A stretch of 64,000 bases of DNA from an uncultured Pseudoalteromonas sp. (GTDB lineage: Bacteria > Pseudomonadota > Gammaproteobacteria > Enterobacterales > Alteromonadaceae). Location: positions 186,001 through 250,000 of the forward strand of contig CANLRB010000004.1 of NCBI GenBank assembly GCA_947493455.1, given 5' to 3'. Of this stretch, positions 45,282-53,956 are shown one piece after another. Both the position numbers and the translations under genes were made by a program. The first letter of the stretch is position 1, and every line of letters begins with the position of its first letter. The notes below the pieces were generated by a model. That model was not told the DNA's origin, searched no databases, and saw only the letters and a program-made list of their open reading frames with translations.

Positions 45282-45725
45282 TTACTTGATCACCTTTAAG
45301 TGAGAACCCTTTTTCTTTTCTTTTACTGTCTCTTCAGACACCGACTCATCAGTATTGTCAACAACACTAAAAGGTTCATCTGACGTCACTTCTTGCTCAT
45401 CAAACGAAGGTTCAATCTCTTCTGGTGTAAATACAGTCCCTTCCCCATTCTCACGCGCATAAATTGCTAACACCGCAGAGATGGGAGCAGAAACTCGCAT
45501 TGGTTGGCCGCCAAATCGAGCGTTAAAGCTCAACTCATGGTTATCAAGCGAAAAGTTCGCAACCGCTGTTGGGCTAACATTGAGTACAATTTGGCCATCT
45601 TGGACAAACTGGGTTGGCACAACAACATGCGGCATATTCGCATTAATTACCAAATGCGGAGTGCATTGGTTATCGACAATCCAGTCATAGAATGCACGTA
45701 ATAAATAAGGACGGTTAGAAGTCAT
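45282..45725 (-). CDS. sspB: ClpXP protease specificity-enhancing factor SspB
   Basis: This 147-residue adaptor binds ssrA-tagged peptides and delivers them to ClpXP. The N-terminal peptide-binding fold is visible (RPYLLRAFYDWIVDN, TPHLVINA, IVLNVSPTAV, FNARFGG). An acidic flexible linker follows, then the short C-terminal ClpX-binding tail KKGSHLKVIK, so the protein is complete. The start overlaps the sspA stop by 1 nt, giving the usual sspA-sspB coupling. Confidence 0.95.
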   Translation of the reverse strand: MTSNRPYLLRAFYDWIVDNQCTPHLVINANMPHVVVPTQFVQDGQIVLNVSPTAVANFSLDNHELSFNARFGGQPMRVSAPISAVLAIYARENGEGTVFTPEEIEPSFDEQEVTSDEPFSVVDNTDESVSEETVKEKKKGSHLKVIK

Positions 45726-46348
45726 TAAATACGGATCTCGCGTTCAGTTTCGGTCAATGACGCCTGGAATGACTCTCGCTCAAATAGTCGCATCATGTAG
45801 TCTTTCAACTCTTTGCTACCCGCACCAATCAAATCAATGCCCAATTCTGGCAAACGCCATAATAACGGCGCTAAGTAACAATCAACTAAGCTAAACTCTT
45901 CACTCATGAAGTACGGCTCTTCAGTAAAGATAGGTGCCACAGCAAGTAAACCTTCGCTTAGCTCTTTACGTGCTGCGTCAGCATCTTCGCCACGCATAAT
46001 TTTGTGCGCCAAGCTGTACCAGTCATTTTCGATGCGGTGCATCATTAAACGGCTGCGACCACGCATTACAGGATAAACCGGCATCAGTGGTGGATGAGGA
46101 AAACGCTCATCTAAATATTCCATAATGATATTTGCTTGATACAAACCGAGTTCACGGTCGATCAAAGTCGGCACGGTACCATAAGGGTTAATCTCATGAA
46201 GTGCTTCAGGCAAATTGTCCTTTTCTGCTAGGTGAATGTCTACACTTACGCCTTTTTCTGCAAGTACAATGCGTACTTGGTGGCTATACATACAGTTTTC
46301 GCCAGAAAAAAGAGTCATTACAGGGCGCTTATTGGCAGCTACAGCCAT
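45725..46348 (-). CDS. sspA: Stringent starvation protein A
   Basis: This 207-residue RNA-polymerase-associated protein with a glutathione-S-transferase fold influences transcription during stationary phase and stress. The thioredoxin-like N-domain (TLFSGENCMYSHQVRIVLAEKG, NPYGTVPTLIDRELGLY) and the helical C-domain (PYFMSEEFSLVDCYLAPLLWRLPELG) are typical of SspA. It is co-transcribed with sspB and lies downstream of petABC, as in many gammaproteobacteria. Confidence 0.95.
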   Translation of the reverse strand: MAVAANKRPVMTLFSGENCMYSHQVRIVLAEKGVSVDIHLAEKDNLPEALHEINPYGTVPTLIDRELGLYQANIIMEYLDERFPHPPLMPVYPVMRGRSRLMMHRIENDWYSLAHKIMRGEDADAARKELSEGLLAVAPIFTEEPYFMSEEFSLVDCYLAPLLWRLPELGIDLIGAGSKELKDYMMRLFERESFQASLTETEREIRI

Positions 46349-46380
46349 GCTATCCTCCGGTTAATCTACTATAAACAGCA

Positions 46381-46400
46381 ATAGGGGCTTAAGCCCCTAT
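46381..46400. terminator. Perfect 20-bp palindrome after petC, possible terminator
   Basis: ATAGGGGCTT followed by its exact complement AAGCCCCTAT lies in the petC-sspA gap. The T run after it on the minus strand is poor, so it may be an attenuating hairpin or mRNA-end stabiliser rather than a strong terminator. Confidence 0.5.
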
Positions 46401-46428
46401 TACAAATTTTGTCTAAAAAGAGTACAAA

Positions 46429-47166
46429 TTAATGTACATCTCTCCAGTATTCTTTCTTCAGTAAGAAGGCTAGGATAAAGAGTACGATTAAGAACGCAAT
46501 TACTTTATAACCTATCGCTTCTGACTCTAAACGTGATGGTTCACCAACATAAGCTAGGAAATTAGTAATATCGCGAGCAGCTTGGTCATACTCGTCATCA
46601 CTCATTTCACCAGAACCATCCGTTGTAATTTCAACAACTTTTTGTATTTTTACGCCATGTTCTTCAACTTCTTCAAAGCGTGCAGTAGGTACACCTTGAA
46701 GTTCTTGTAATACATGTGGCATACCCACTGATGGGAATACTGTGTTATTAACACCAAATGGACGACTTTCATCAACATAGAAAGACTTCAAATAAGTGTA
46801 AACCCAGTTTGTGCCACGAACACGGTCAACCAGCGTTAGATCTGGTGGCGCAGCACCAAACCATTTCGCAGCATCGTCGGTTTCGATTGCATTTAAAATG
46901 TGACCGCCCACTTTAGAACCATCAAAAATTAACTGCTCTTGACCCATTTTAGTTGGAATACCGATATCACGGAATGTACGCTCATAACGCTGATACTGCA
47001 TTTGGTGACAACCTAAACAGTAGTTCATAAACAACTGCGCACCACGTTGCAAAGATGCTTTGTCAGTTAAGTCGTTATTCGCCTCCAATAAAGGAACAGA
47101 CGGACCCGCTGCCATAGTTAACGACGGCAACAAAGCAAATAATCCAATAATTAGCTTTTTCATCAT
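46429..47166 (-). CDS. petC: Ubiquinol-cytochrome c reductase, cytochrome c1 subunit
   Basis: This 245-residue cytochrome c1 of the bc1 complex passes electrons from the Rieske centre to a soluble cytochrome c. It has a signal peptide (MKKLIIGLFALLPSLTMA), the haem c motif CLGCH (Cys50, Cys53, His54) and a probable Met ligand in SVGMPHVL. A C-terminal membrane anchor lies at about residues 220-238 (VIAFLIVLFILAFLL). The start overlaps the cytochrome b stop by 4 nt. It is the last gene of petABC. Confidence 0.96.
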   Translation of the reverse strand: MMKKLIIGLFALLPSLTMAAGPSVPLLEANNDLTDKASLQRGAQLFMNYCLGCHQMQYQRYERTFRDIGIPTKMGQEQLIFDGSKVGGHILNAIETDDAAKWFGAAPPDLTLVDRVRGTNWVYTYLKSFYVDESRPFGVNNTVFPSVGMPHVLQELQGVPTARFEEVEEHGVKIQKVVEITTDGSGEMSDDEYDQAARDITNFLAYVGEPSRLESEAIGYKVIAFLIVLFILAFLLKKEYWRDVH

Positions 47167-48428
47167 TTAGTTAACCTCTCTGGCACTGGCTTCGTTTTCT
47201 CGTTTTTACTATAGACAAATAGTAATACGAAGAACATGAAATATGTTACGGTCGTAATTTGCGACAAGATTGTTTTAAAGTCAGTTTGCGGTGTTGCACC
47301 AACCCAACCTAGGATGATGAAAGTAACAACAAATTGAGCAATATTTAACTTGTGCATACCACAGCGGTAACGAATTGATTTCACATTACCACGGTCAATC
47401 CAAGGTAGTAATGCAAGTACAACAATTGATGCACCCATCGCCACGACACCGAGTAACTTGTCAGGAATCGCACGCAAGATTGCATAGAATGGCGTGAAGT
47501 ACCAAACTGGGAAAATATGTTCAGGTGTTTTCAGCGGGTTAGCTGCTTCAAAGTTTGGCGCTTCTAAAAAGAAACCACCCATTGCCGGAGCAAAGAATAC
47601 AACCCAACAGAATAGAATTAAGAAACCAACCACACCCACAATATCTTTTACTGTGTAGTAAGGGTGGAACGGAATCGCATCAACGATATCTTTTTTGTTT
47701 GTGTAGTACTCGTGGAACTTGAATTTTGCTTTATCTTCTTCAGCAACAGAGCCTTTTTTACGCTTAATTTCAACACCATCTGGGTTATTTGAACCCACTT
47801 CATGCAGTGCAATGATGTGTAAGAAGATTAAAATAACAAGAACCAACGGCAATGCAATAACGTGTAGTGCGAAGAAACGGTTCAAGGTAGCACCTGAGAT
47901 TACATAGTCACCACGGATCCACTCTGTCAATTCAGGCCCAATAACTGGAATCGCACCAAACAGTGAAATGATAACCTGCGCACCCCAGAATGACATTTGA
48001 CCCCATGGTAATAAATAACCCATGAACGCTTCAGCCATTAGTGCTAGGAAGATAAACATACCGAATAACCACAGTAATTCACGCGGCTTTTGGTAAGAAC
48101 CATAAATCATGCCACGGAACATATGTAGGTAAACAACAACGAAAAACGCTGATGCACCAGTTGAATGCAGGTAACGAAGTAACCAACCGTATTCAACATC
48201 ACGCATGATGTACTCAATTGAAGCGAATGCACCTTCAGCAGACGGTACGTAGTTCATTGTTAACCAAATACCAGTGACGATTTGGTTAACCAGTACTAGC
48301 ATTGCAAGTGAGCCAAAGAAGTACCAGAAGTTAAAGTTTTTTGGTGCTGGATATTGTGCAATGTGCATATTCCAAACACGGGTCATTGGAATACGTTGAT
48401 CAATCCAATCAATAATAGAGCCAAACAT
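47163..48428 (-). CDS. petB: Ubiquinol-cytochrome c reductase, cytochrome b subunit
   Basis: This 421-residue cytochrome b has eight or nine membrane helices. Haem-ligand segments include GWLLRYLHSTGASAFFVVVYLHMFRG and, later, FFALHVIALPLVLVILIFLHIIALHEVG. The Qo-site PEWY equivalent appears here as HIFPVWYFTPFYAILR, with Val-Trp in place of Glu-Trp in the PEWY position; this is worth noting. It oxidises ubiquinol at Qo and reduces quinone at Qi. It lies between petA and petC with 1-nt and 4-nt overlaps. Confidence 0.95.
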   Translation of the reverse strand: MFGSIIDWIDQRIPMTRVWNMHIAQYPAPKNFNFWYFFGSLAMLVLVNQIVTGIWLTMNYVPSAEGAFASIEYIMRDVEYGWLLRYLHSTGASAFFVVVYLHMFRGMIYGSYQKPRELLWLFGMFIFLALMAEAFMGYLLPWGQMSFWGAQVIISLFGAIPVIGPELTEWIRGDYVISGATLNRFFALHVIALPLVLVILIFLHIIALHEVGSNNPDGVEIKRKKGSVAEEDKAKFKFHEYYTNKKDIVDAIPFHPYYTVKDIVGVVGFLILFCWVVFFAPAMGGFFLEAPNFEAANPLKTPEHIFPVWYFTPFYAILRAIPDKLLGVVAMGASIVVLALLPWIDRGNVKSIRYRCGMHKLNIAQFVVTFIILGWVGATPQTDFKTILSQITTVTYFMFFVLLFVYSKNEKTKPVPERLTK

Positions 48429-49018
48429 TATGCGACTCCTTCTTCAACACCAACAATGATTGTTGTGTCGTCAATAAATGAGTACGGTGGAATTTCTAAG
48501 TTAGTAGGCGCTGGTACGTTTTGGAAAACACGACCGGCCATATCAAATTTAGAACCGTGACATGGACAGAAGAAACCGTCTTCTGTTCCTTCAACTTTTT
48601 CACCAAACGCTCCTTGTAGGAAAGTTGGTGAACATCCAAGGTGCGTACAAATACCAACAGCAACAAAAATTTCATCACGCTGTGAGCGGAATCCATTTTT
48701 TGATGAATCTGGTTGTTGCGGCTCTTCAGATGCCGGGTCACGAAGTTGGTCTTCGTGTGCTTTTAGTTGCTCAAGCATTTTTGGTGTACGGTTAACAACC
48801 CAAACAGGCTTGCCTCGCCACTCAACTCGAATTAATTGTCCTGGCTCGAGTTTACTGATATCCACTTCTACAGGCGCACCTGCAGCTTTGGCTCGTTCAC
48901 TCGGTTTCCATGACGCTATAAAAGGAACAGCAGCCCCAACAGCTCCCACACCACCTACAACCGCAGTTGCAATGGTTAAGAAGCGACGGCGGCTATTGTC
49001 TACAGGCGCATTGCTCAT
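48428..49018 (-). CDS. petA: Ubiquinol-cytochrome c reductase, Rieske iron-sulfur subunit
   Basis: This 196-residue Rieske protein has a twin-arginine N-terminus (SRRRFLTIATAVVGG) that doubles as the membrane anchor. The 2Fe-2S ligands are in CTHLGC (Cys124, His126) and CPCHGS (Cys151, His154), with Cys129 and Cys153 forming the expected disulfide. It accepts electrons from ubiquinol at the Qo site of the bc1 complex. It is the first gene of petABC. Its stop overlaps the petB start by 1 nt. Confidence 0.96.
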   Translation of the reverse strand: MSNAPVDNSRRRFLTIATAVVGGVGAVGAAVPFIASWKPSERAKAAGAPVEVDISKLEPGQLIRVEWRGKPVWVVNRTPKMLEQLKAHEDQLRDPASEEPQQPDSSKNGFRSQRDEIFVAVGICTHLGCSPTFLQGAFGEKVEGTEDGFFCPCHGSKFDMAGRVFQNVPAPTNLEIPPYSFIDDTTIIVGVEEGVA

Positions 49019-49392
49019 CCACTTATCTCCACTATGATTCTCAACACTTGCTATATTGAGAACATCAGTTACAGCAGGTTAATTTTTGAAGTTACAAAAT
49101 AGATGCGATCATAAATAAAACCCTTGATTAAAACAAGGTTATACGAACGCTCAGGCACAATAAAATTGCATTTTAGTTAGTTTTTTTTATGACTCACTCA
49201 ATAAACGCTAACAACACCACAAAATTACTCGCTCAATGGTCAGTTTAGGACATTCCAACCAACACCAATCTGACGGAGATCAAGCAACTTACTCAATTGC
49301 GGTAAAATGATTTAGATGACGCTCTATTTTGCCGTCGAAAGTATAGCAAATACACGGTTTATTAACCAGATAGATAAACATGATAAATGAAG
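49019..49392. other. Intergenic region upstream of petABC, no gene seen
   Basis: This AT-rich stretch of about 370 nt lies between the TonB receptor gene's end and petA. It must hold the petABC promoter, since both neighbours are on the minus strand. I see no convincing open frame, RNA structure or repeat. Confidence 0.5.
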
Positions 49393-49420
49393 TGGGCGAT
49401 CATCGAACGACCATCGCCCA
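49393..49420 (-). terminator. Probable hairpin terminator of the TonB receptor gene
   Basis: An 8-bp stem (TGGGCGAT / ATCGCCCA) with partly pairing loop bases lies about 10 nt after the receptor's stop. The following T run is weak. Confidence 0.5.
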
Positions 49421-49430
49421 ATTAGAGGAG

Positions 49431-51521
49431 CTAGAACGAGAAACTAAATCCAATCGACGGACGCATTGAAAAATCGTCACTCTCTTCTTCCAAAATAACG
49501 TTATCACTCGATGTCATTTTGCGGTAGTCTAAATCAATACTCGCGGTGTTGTCTTGTGCATAGAGATTCATCACCTCAAAAATAAGCTGCGCATCGAGGC
49601 CAAAAAAGTCTGTTTTACGTTCAAAACGAACATCGAGTCGGTGATATAAATCAAAACGCTCTGAAAACGGTTCGCCGTATTCCGGTAAAAATAACTCTGG
49701 ATGTTCAGGGTTTTGCTTTGCCCCAACGATTGGGGTATATGCTTGACCGCTTCGTGCAGTAAAATTAAAACCGCCGGTCCAGCGCTCACTAATTTGGTAA
49801 TTAAATACCGCATTGAAAACCAAAGGTGTATCAGCGTAATAATCACGTGTCACATCACGGCGTAAATCGGTTCGCTCACTTTTTGCATAGCCTAAGCTCA
49901 TCCAACCATACCAGTCATCTGTTTTATTCTTATTAACTAGCAATTCTACCCCGTAAGCTCTGCCTTCTACATCATTGGCATATCGAGAAGCAGCATCGGC
50001 ATCTTCTTCAACTAAAGCCAGCGGTAAATCAGCCATTGTTTTATAGTAAGTTTCAATTGACCAGCTCCATTCATTGTCTAGTTGTTGCTGGAATCCGATA
50101 ACACTGTGCTTTGATGTTTGTGAAACTAAATTCGGATTGCCTGTGTCAGGTAATATAGTCTCCAAGTCTTGTAAGCGATTATACTCACCATATTTCATCC
50201 AGACCGAGCTATCATCACTCATGAAGTAAGTAAGCCCCAACCTAGGATGGATAAAATCCTCTGAAGAATAATCATTTTTTTGGTACTGTGCGCCAACGTC
50301 AGCAGTGATATTTTCGGTCAGGGCATATTGGTAGTTTACACCAACAAAATAACTATCAACCGCTGCTTTATTGCTACCAGAAATGCGTTCGCCTTTATTA
50401 AGATCACAATCAGGGTCAAGATCAGTGCAGACATATAAAAAAGTATCAAACGAATAGGTAATATCTTTATCAAAGTATGCTGCATCGAGTGTAATACTGT
50501 TTTCATCACTCATGTTGTAGTTTAAGCGATACTTATAAGTCGTTTGTTTTTCGCTCTCATCTTCAAAAAAGCCTTGACGATTTTGTGCCGTACGACCATA
50601 TATCAGTTTGCCACTATGATCTAAAAACCCTACCCCTAACTTACTATGATAATTCTCACCATAGTGATCCCAGATCAATGACTGACTATCAAATGATCTT
50701 TCAAATATTGCATCCCCCTGAAATTCCGGGTTTTTAAGCGATATTTCAGCCTTTTGATTAAAGTTTGCCGCAGCACTGTCCATTGCGCCATTAAACGCCA
50801 GACTCACCATATTTTGACTATTTACATCCCATACTAACTTGCCTTGATAGTCGTTATCATCAGGCGCTTCGTTGATTGTAATACCTGTAGGTTCACCATC
50901 ATCGTCTTCAACTTCTTCGCCTTCGGAGAAAAACAACGGCAAGGTACTTTTTCGTCCTGATAAATAAAATGCAATGTCGTCTGTAATTGTGCCTTCAACA
51001 AATATACCGGCATTAAACATAGTAAAATCGACGGTTGTTTTTATATCTTGATTCTTTGGGTTGCGCAGTGCGACATCGAACACAGCACCCGTAGCATCAC
51101 TAAACTGCGCACCGTAACCGGCCGAGTACAAACGAAAATCGCGAATCAAGTTTTTGTTAAAAATCGAGCTGCCAAAATCATGAAATATATAGCCTGCTGG
51201 CATAAAATCGACTTCAAAATAGTTATCGCTTGGTGCCGAGCCTCTTATAGCTGGCTCACTCATCGAACCGCCTGCGGCAACAACACCCGGTAACGCAAAT
51301 GCGGCTTGCAGTGGATCGCCAAGTGCACCAGGCATGTCGACCAGTTTTTCTGCGTCTTCTGTGATTTCGCTAAAAATGTGGCTGCGTTTTTTTACAACCT
51401 GAATACGCTCAATGTCGTCATTCGTTTTTTGTTCTGTTTGCGCCAAAGTAACATTGCTAAAGCCCAAGCCACACGCCGCGACAATAGCCAATTGAAGTGT
51501 TGATTTTGAATATGGGAGCAT
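49431..51521 (-). CDS. TonB-dependent outer-membrane receptor
   Basis: This 696-residue receptor has a signal peptide (ending LAQ near residue 28). A TonB-box-like region (IERIQVVKKR) is followed by a plug domain (about 45-170; PGVVAAGGSMSEPAIRGSAPSDN, GYGAQFSDATGAVFDV). A beta-barrel ends in aromatic Phe (IGFSFSF), the signal for BAM-dependent assembly. It is smaller than most TonB receptors and has acidic loops (EGEEVEDDDGEPTG) and a Cys pair (VCTDLDPDCD), perhaps for metal or loop closure. The substrate is unknown. It sits alone between petABC and rpsI-rplM, where related genomes have these operons adjacent, so it may be a later insertion. Confidence 0.88.
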   Translation of the reverse strand: MLPYSKSTLQLAIVAACGLGFSNVTLAQTEQKTNDDIERIQVVKKRSHIFSEITEDAEKLVDMPGALGDPLQAAFALPGVVAAGGSMSEPAIRGSAPSDNYFEVDFMPAGYIFHDFGSSIFNKNLIRDFRLYSAGYGAQFSDATGAVFDVALRNPKNQDIKTTVDFTMFNAGIFVEGTITDDIAFYLSGRKSTLPLFFSEGEEVEDDDGEPTGITINEAPDDNDYQGKLVWDVNSQNMVSLAFNGAMDSAAANFNQKAEISLKNPEFQGDAIFERSFDSQSLIWDHYGENYHSKLGVGFLDHSGKLIYGRTAQNRQGFFEDESEKQTTYKYRLNYNMSDENSITLDAAYFDKDITYSFDTFLYVCTDLDPDCDLNKGERISGSNKAAVDSYFVGVNYQYALTENITADVGAQYQKNDYSSEDFIHPRLGLTYFMSDDSSVWMKYGEYNRLQDLETILPDTGNPNLVSQTSKHSVIGFQQQLDNEWSWSIETYYKTMADLPLALVEEDADAASRYANDVEGRAYGVELLVNKNKTDDWYGWMSLGYAKSERTDLRRDVTRDYYADTPLVFNAVFNYQISERWTGGFNFTARSGQAYTPIVGAKQNPEHPELFLPEYGEPFSERFDLYHRLDVRFERKTDFFGLDAQLIFEVMNLYAQDNTASIDLDYRKMTSSDNVILEEESDDFSMRPSIGFSFSF

Positions 51522-51652
51522 CCTGTTTTTCCCTGTAACTAAAAGTAAAATGAATTGATTGGCTATAGCTTAAATGTGAACACAGTAAGTTACTGTAGGA
51601 AGATGTAGGCAGCTTGTTTAAAAGTGTATGAAAGAATAATTTTAGGCAATAA

Positions 51653-51678
51653 AAAACCCGAGTATAAACTCGGGTTTT
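51653..51678 (-). terminator. Rho-independent terminator of rplM-rpsI
   Basis: An 11-bp stem (aaaacccgagt / actcgggtttt) with a 4-nt loop, read on the minus strand, is followed by six Ts just after rpsI. Confidence 0.88.
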
Positions 51679-51700
51679 GGAATTCTTGTAAACGTAAAAA

Positions 51701-52090
51701 TTAACGTTTTGAGAATTGTGGACGTTTACGTGCTTTGTGTAGACCCACTTTCTTACGCTCAACTTTACGAGCGTCACGAGTAACAAAGCCAGCTTTACGT
51801 AGTGTAGGACGAAGTGACTCGTCGAACTGCATAAGCGCGCGTGTGATACCGTGGCGGATTGCACCAGCTTGACCAGTTGTACCACCACCAGCAACAGTGA
51901 TGTAAAGGTCAAATTTTTCAACCATTTCAACTAACTCTAGAGGCTGACGAACAACCATGCGAGCAGTTTCACGACCAAAGTACTCGTCTAGAGAACGTTG
52001 GTTGATTACGATGTTACCAGTACCTGGGCGTAAGAATACGCGAGCACTTGAACTTTTACGACGACCTGTACCGTAGTATTGATTTGCCAT
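51701..52090 (-). CDS. rpsI: 30S ribosomal protein S9
   Basis: This 129-residue protein of the small subunit has a basic C-terminal tail that reaches the P-site tRNA. The N-terminal [17 protein letters not shown], the central [19 protein letters not shown] and the end [17 protein letters not shown] are diagnostic. The length is normal for gammaproteobacteria. It follows rplM by 12 nt, a conserved two-gene operon. Confidence 0.98.
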   Translation of the reverse strand: MANQYYGTGRRKSSSARVFLRPGTGNIVINQRSLDEYFGRETARMVVRQPLELVEMVEKFDLYITVAGGGTTGQAGAIRHGITRALMQFDESLRPTLRKAGFVTRDARKVERKKVGLHKARKRPQFSKR

Positions 52091-52102
52091 GAGTTATGCT
52101 CC

Positions 52103-52531
52103 TTAAATGTCCAGTACTTTAGGTTGTTGGGCAGCGTGGTTGTGCTCAGCACCTGCGTAAACTTTAAGTTTACGGTACATAGCGCGACCAAGAGGACCGC
52201 GAGGTAACATGCCTTTAACCGCGCTTTCGATGATCATTTCAGGCTTTTTAGCTTGAAGCTTATCGAAAGTAATAGACTTAAGACCACCTGGGAAACCAGT
52301 GTGCGAGTGATAAACTTTATCAGTCGTCTTATTACCAGTTACAGTTACTTTCTCAGCATTGATAACAACGATGTAATCACCAGTGTCAACATGCGGAGTG
52401 TACTCAGGCTTGTGCTTTCCGCGTAGGCGAAGAGCGATTTCAGTAGCGATACGACCTAAAGTTTTACCTTCAGCGTCAACTACGTACCAGTCACGTTTTA
52501 CAGATTCTGGCTTAGCAACAAAAGTTTTCAT
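52103..52531 (-). CDS. rplM: 50S ribosomal protein L13
   Basis: This 142-residue large-subunit protein is an early assembly factor of the 50S particle. [46 protein letters not shown] and [24 protein letters not shown] are typical, and the length matches E. coli. In E. coli L13 represses its own operon through the mRNA leader. The leader here has a clear hairpin that could serve the same purpose. Confidence 0.98.
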   Translation of the reverse strand: MKTFVAKPESVKRDWYVVDAEGKTLGRIATEIALRLRGKHKPEYTPHVDTGDYIVVINAEKVTVTGNKTTDKVYHSHTGFPGGLKSITFDKLQAKKPEMIIESAVKGMLPRGPLGRAMYRKLKVYAGAEHNHAAQQPKVLDI

Positions 52532-52690
52532 TTATAAAAAATCCAATGTTTACATTATTAAAACCACAGCAGACAACAGCGTCTGCCGCTCTATTACATT
52601 TGCTTCAACCCCTTCGAGTTTAAGACTTACCCTTGACCGTGGCTAAACTAATCAAGGTAGAACGGTAAGTGGCAGGCGCGGAGTATAGCA
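52532..52690 (-). promoter_or_regulatory. rplM leader with hairpin and probable promoter
   Basis: Read on the minus strand, the 5' region has a hairpin (GCAGAC, 6-nt loop, GTCTGC; 52586-52569) between the likely promoter and the rplM start. A TATACT -10-like hexamer lies at 52687-52682. In E. coli L13 binds its own leader, so this hairpin is a candidate autoregulatory site. The rest of the gap up to 52898 holds nothing I can name. Confidence 0.45.
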
Positions 52691-52898
52691 ATTACTGGAT
52701 AGTTTTTCTACTAATAATTTTAGGGAAATGTTGGTTTTAATCACCTCTCGGCTCAGTGTTTTTATAACTCAAACTTTTGCTGCCATAAAAACCACTTTGC
52801 AGCATTAATAAGCTGGTTAATCAAACATTTTAAACACTGGGGAATAGATGGGAAGACTGAGCCTCCGACTATCGGAAAACTTATACTCTTTTTAAAGC

Positions 52899-53126
52899 CT
52901 AACCGCCAACAGGTGTTTTTTTCGCCCAGTAATAACAATAGAACCAACTCGCTGGCATTAAAAACAAACTGATAAGCACAGTATAAAAGCCAACTAATGG
53001 CAGGTTATCTGCTTTTCCTTTGGCAAACTTAACGGTAAAAAACAACATCAACAATAGGTTGATAAATACAATTTCGCCGACCAAGGTTGCGTTCCACTCC
53101 TGTGGACCTAATAAATCCCAAATCAC
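52899..53126 (-). CDS. Small two-helix membrane protein of unknown function
   Basis: This 75-residue protein has two hydrophobic segments, about residues 16-33 (VGEIVFINLLLMLFFTV) and 45-66 (GFYTVLISLFLMPASWFYCYYW), joined by a charged loop. A lysine-containing tail follows. The start is a GTG with an AAGGGA site 8 nt upstream. I know of no function. The layout fits a real small inner-membrane protein better than a chance frame. It stands alone between rplM and an exported protein gene. Confidence 0.6.
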   Translation of the reverse strand: MIWDLLGPQEWNATLVGEIVFINLLLMLFFTVKFAKGKADNLPLVGFYTVLISLFLMPASWFYCYYWAKKTPVGG

Positions 53127-53335
53127 AATAAGCTTCCCTTCATTTCAACTCTTTGCTTAGTTAACGGATGAACATAGCAAATACTTAAGATATAAGCAAA
53201 AACTCTCATTTAAAAAGAGTTATTACTCATCGAATACCGTACGACCAAAAGCGTATTGGCAGTGCTATGCAAGCCAAATTACAATGATAAAAAATAACGC
53301 AACTTCCCCTGTATTGCCAGCAACTAACGACCACT

Positions 53336-53899
53336 ATGCATATTAAATTATTTAAACTAACTGCTTTGGCACTCGTGCTAGCAAGCGCGGCGAATGCATC
53401 TCAACAAACACTCAACCCAAATCAATGGCGCTACGCGGTTGATCCTCACGGTAGTAGCGCAAGTTATCAAAAGCCATTAGTCAATCCCGATCATGTGGCT
53501 ATTTCTTTTTACCGTGTACCGCGAGTCGATAAACAAAATAATTCTTGGGTAGAGCTAATTTATGATTTGCCGAGTAAATCACTGCAAGGAGTCAATCGTT
53601 TAAAGGTCACTTATCAAAGCGATAAACCGTTAGTAATTAAACTATCGCAAAAAGACTATGGCACAGATGGCGATAAAAGCTACGCCCATTTCCAAACCGT
53701 ATTGCCAAGCTCAACCACTTGGCAAACACAAAGTGTGGCATTAACACAGTTTGTACGCCCTGAATGGACACCAACTTGGTCATCAAATAAAGGGATTAAT
53801 AAAGAAAATATATCGGCTCTTTATTTTGTGCCGGACCTAACCGATGAGCAAGGTGGTGAGGCCACTATCAAGATTAGTGACATAACATTGATTCAATAA
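53336..53899 (+). CDS. Exported beta-sandwich protein of unknown function
   Basis: This 187-residue protein has a signal peptide (MHIKLFKLTALALVLASAANA). The mature part is rich in predicted beta strands (WVELIYDLPSKSL, RLKVTYQSDKPLVIKLSQ, ISALYFVPDL, ATIKISDITLIQ). The pattern recalls carbohydrate-binding or CIA30-like jelly rolls, in which a final strand describes the bound ligand face. That is a loose resemblance only. It has no strong ribosome site. It is convergent with zapE, with a hairpin between them. Confidence 0.68.
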   Translation: MHIKLFKLTALALVLASAANASQQTLNPNQWRYAVDPHGSSASYQKPLVNPDHVAISFYRVPRVDKQNNSWVELIYDLPSKSLQGVNRLKVTYQSDKPLVIKLSQKDYGTDGDKSYAHFQTVLPSSTTWQTQSVALTQFVRPEWTPTWSSNKGINKENISALYFVPDLTDEQGGEATIKISDITLIQ

Positions 53900-53914
53900 T
53901 ACAACTTGGTCCAG

Positions 53915-53946
53915 TAGGAACATGTCATCAACAACCTGTTCCTACA
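53915..53946. terminator. Hairpin between exported protein gene and zapE
   Basis: A perfect 9-bp inverted repeat (GTAGGAACA / TGTTCCTAC) with a 14-nt loop separates two convergent genes. Flanking T runs are short, so it is a weak terminator candidate. Confidence 0.45.
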
Positions 53947-53956
53947 ATTTATCACA

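Noticed and set aside
51457-51930. Minus-strand open frame of 157 codons across rpsI and the TonB receptor gene
   Set aside because: It is a second frame of rpsI that runs through its terminator; no protein features.
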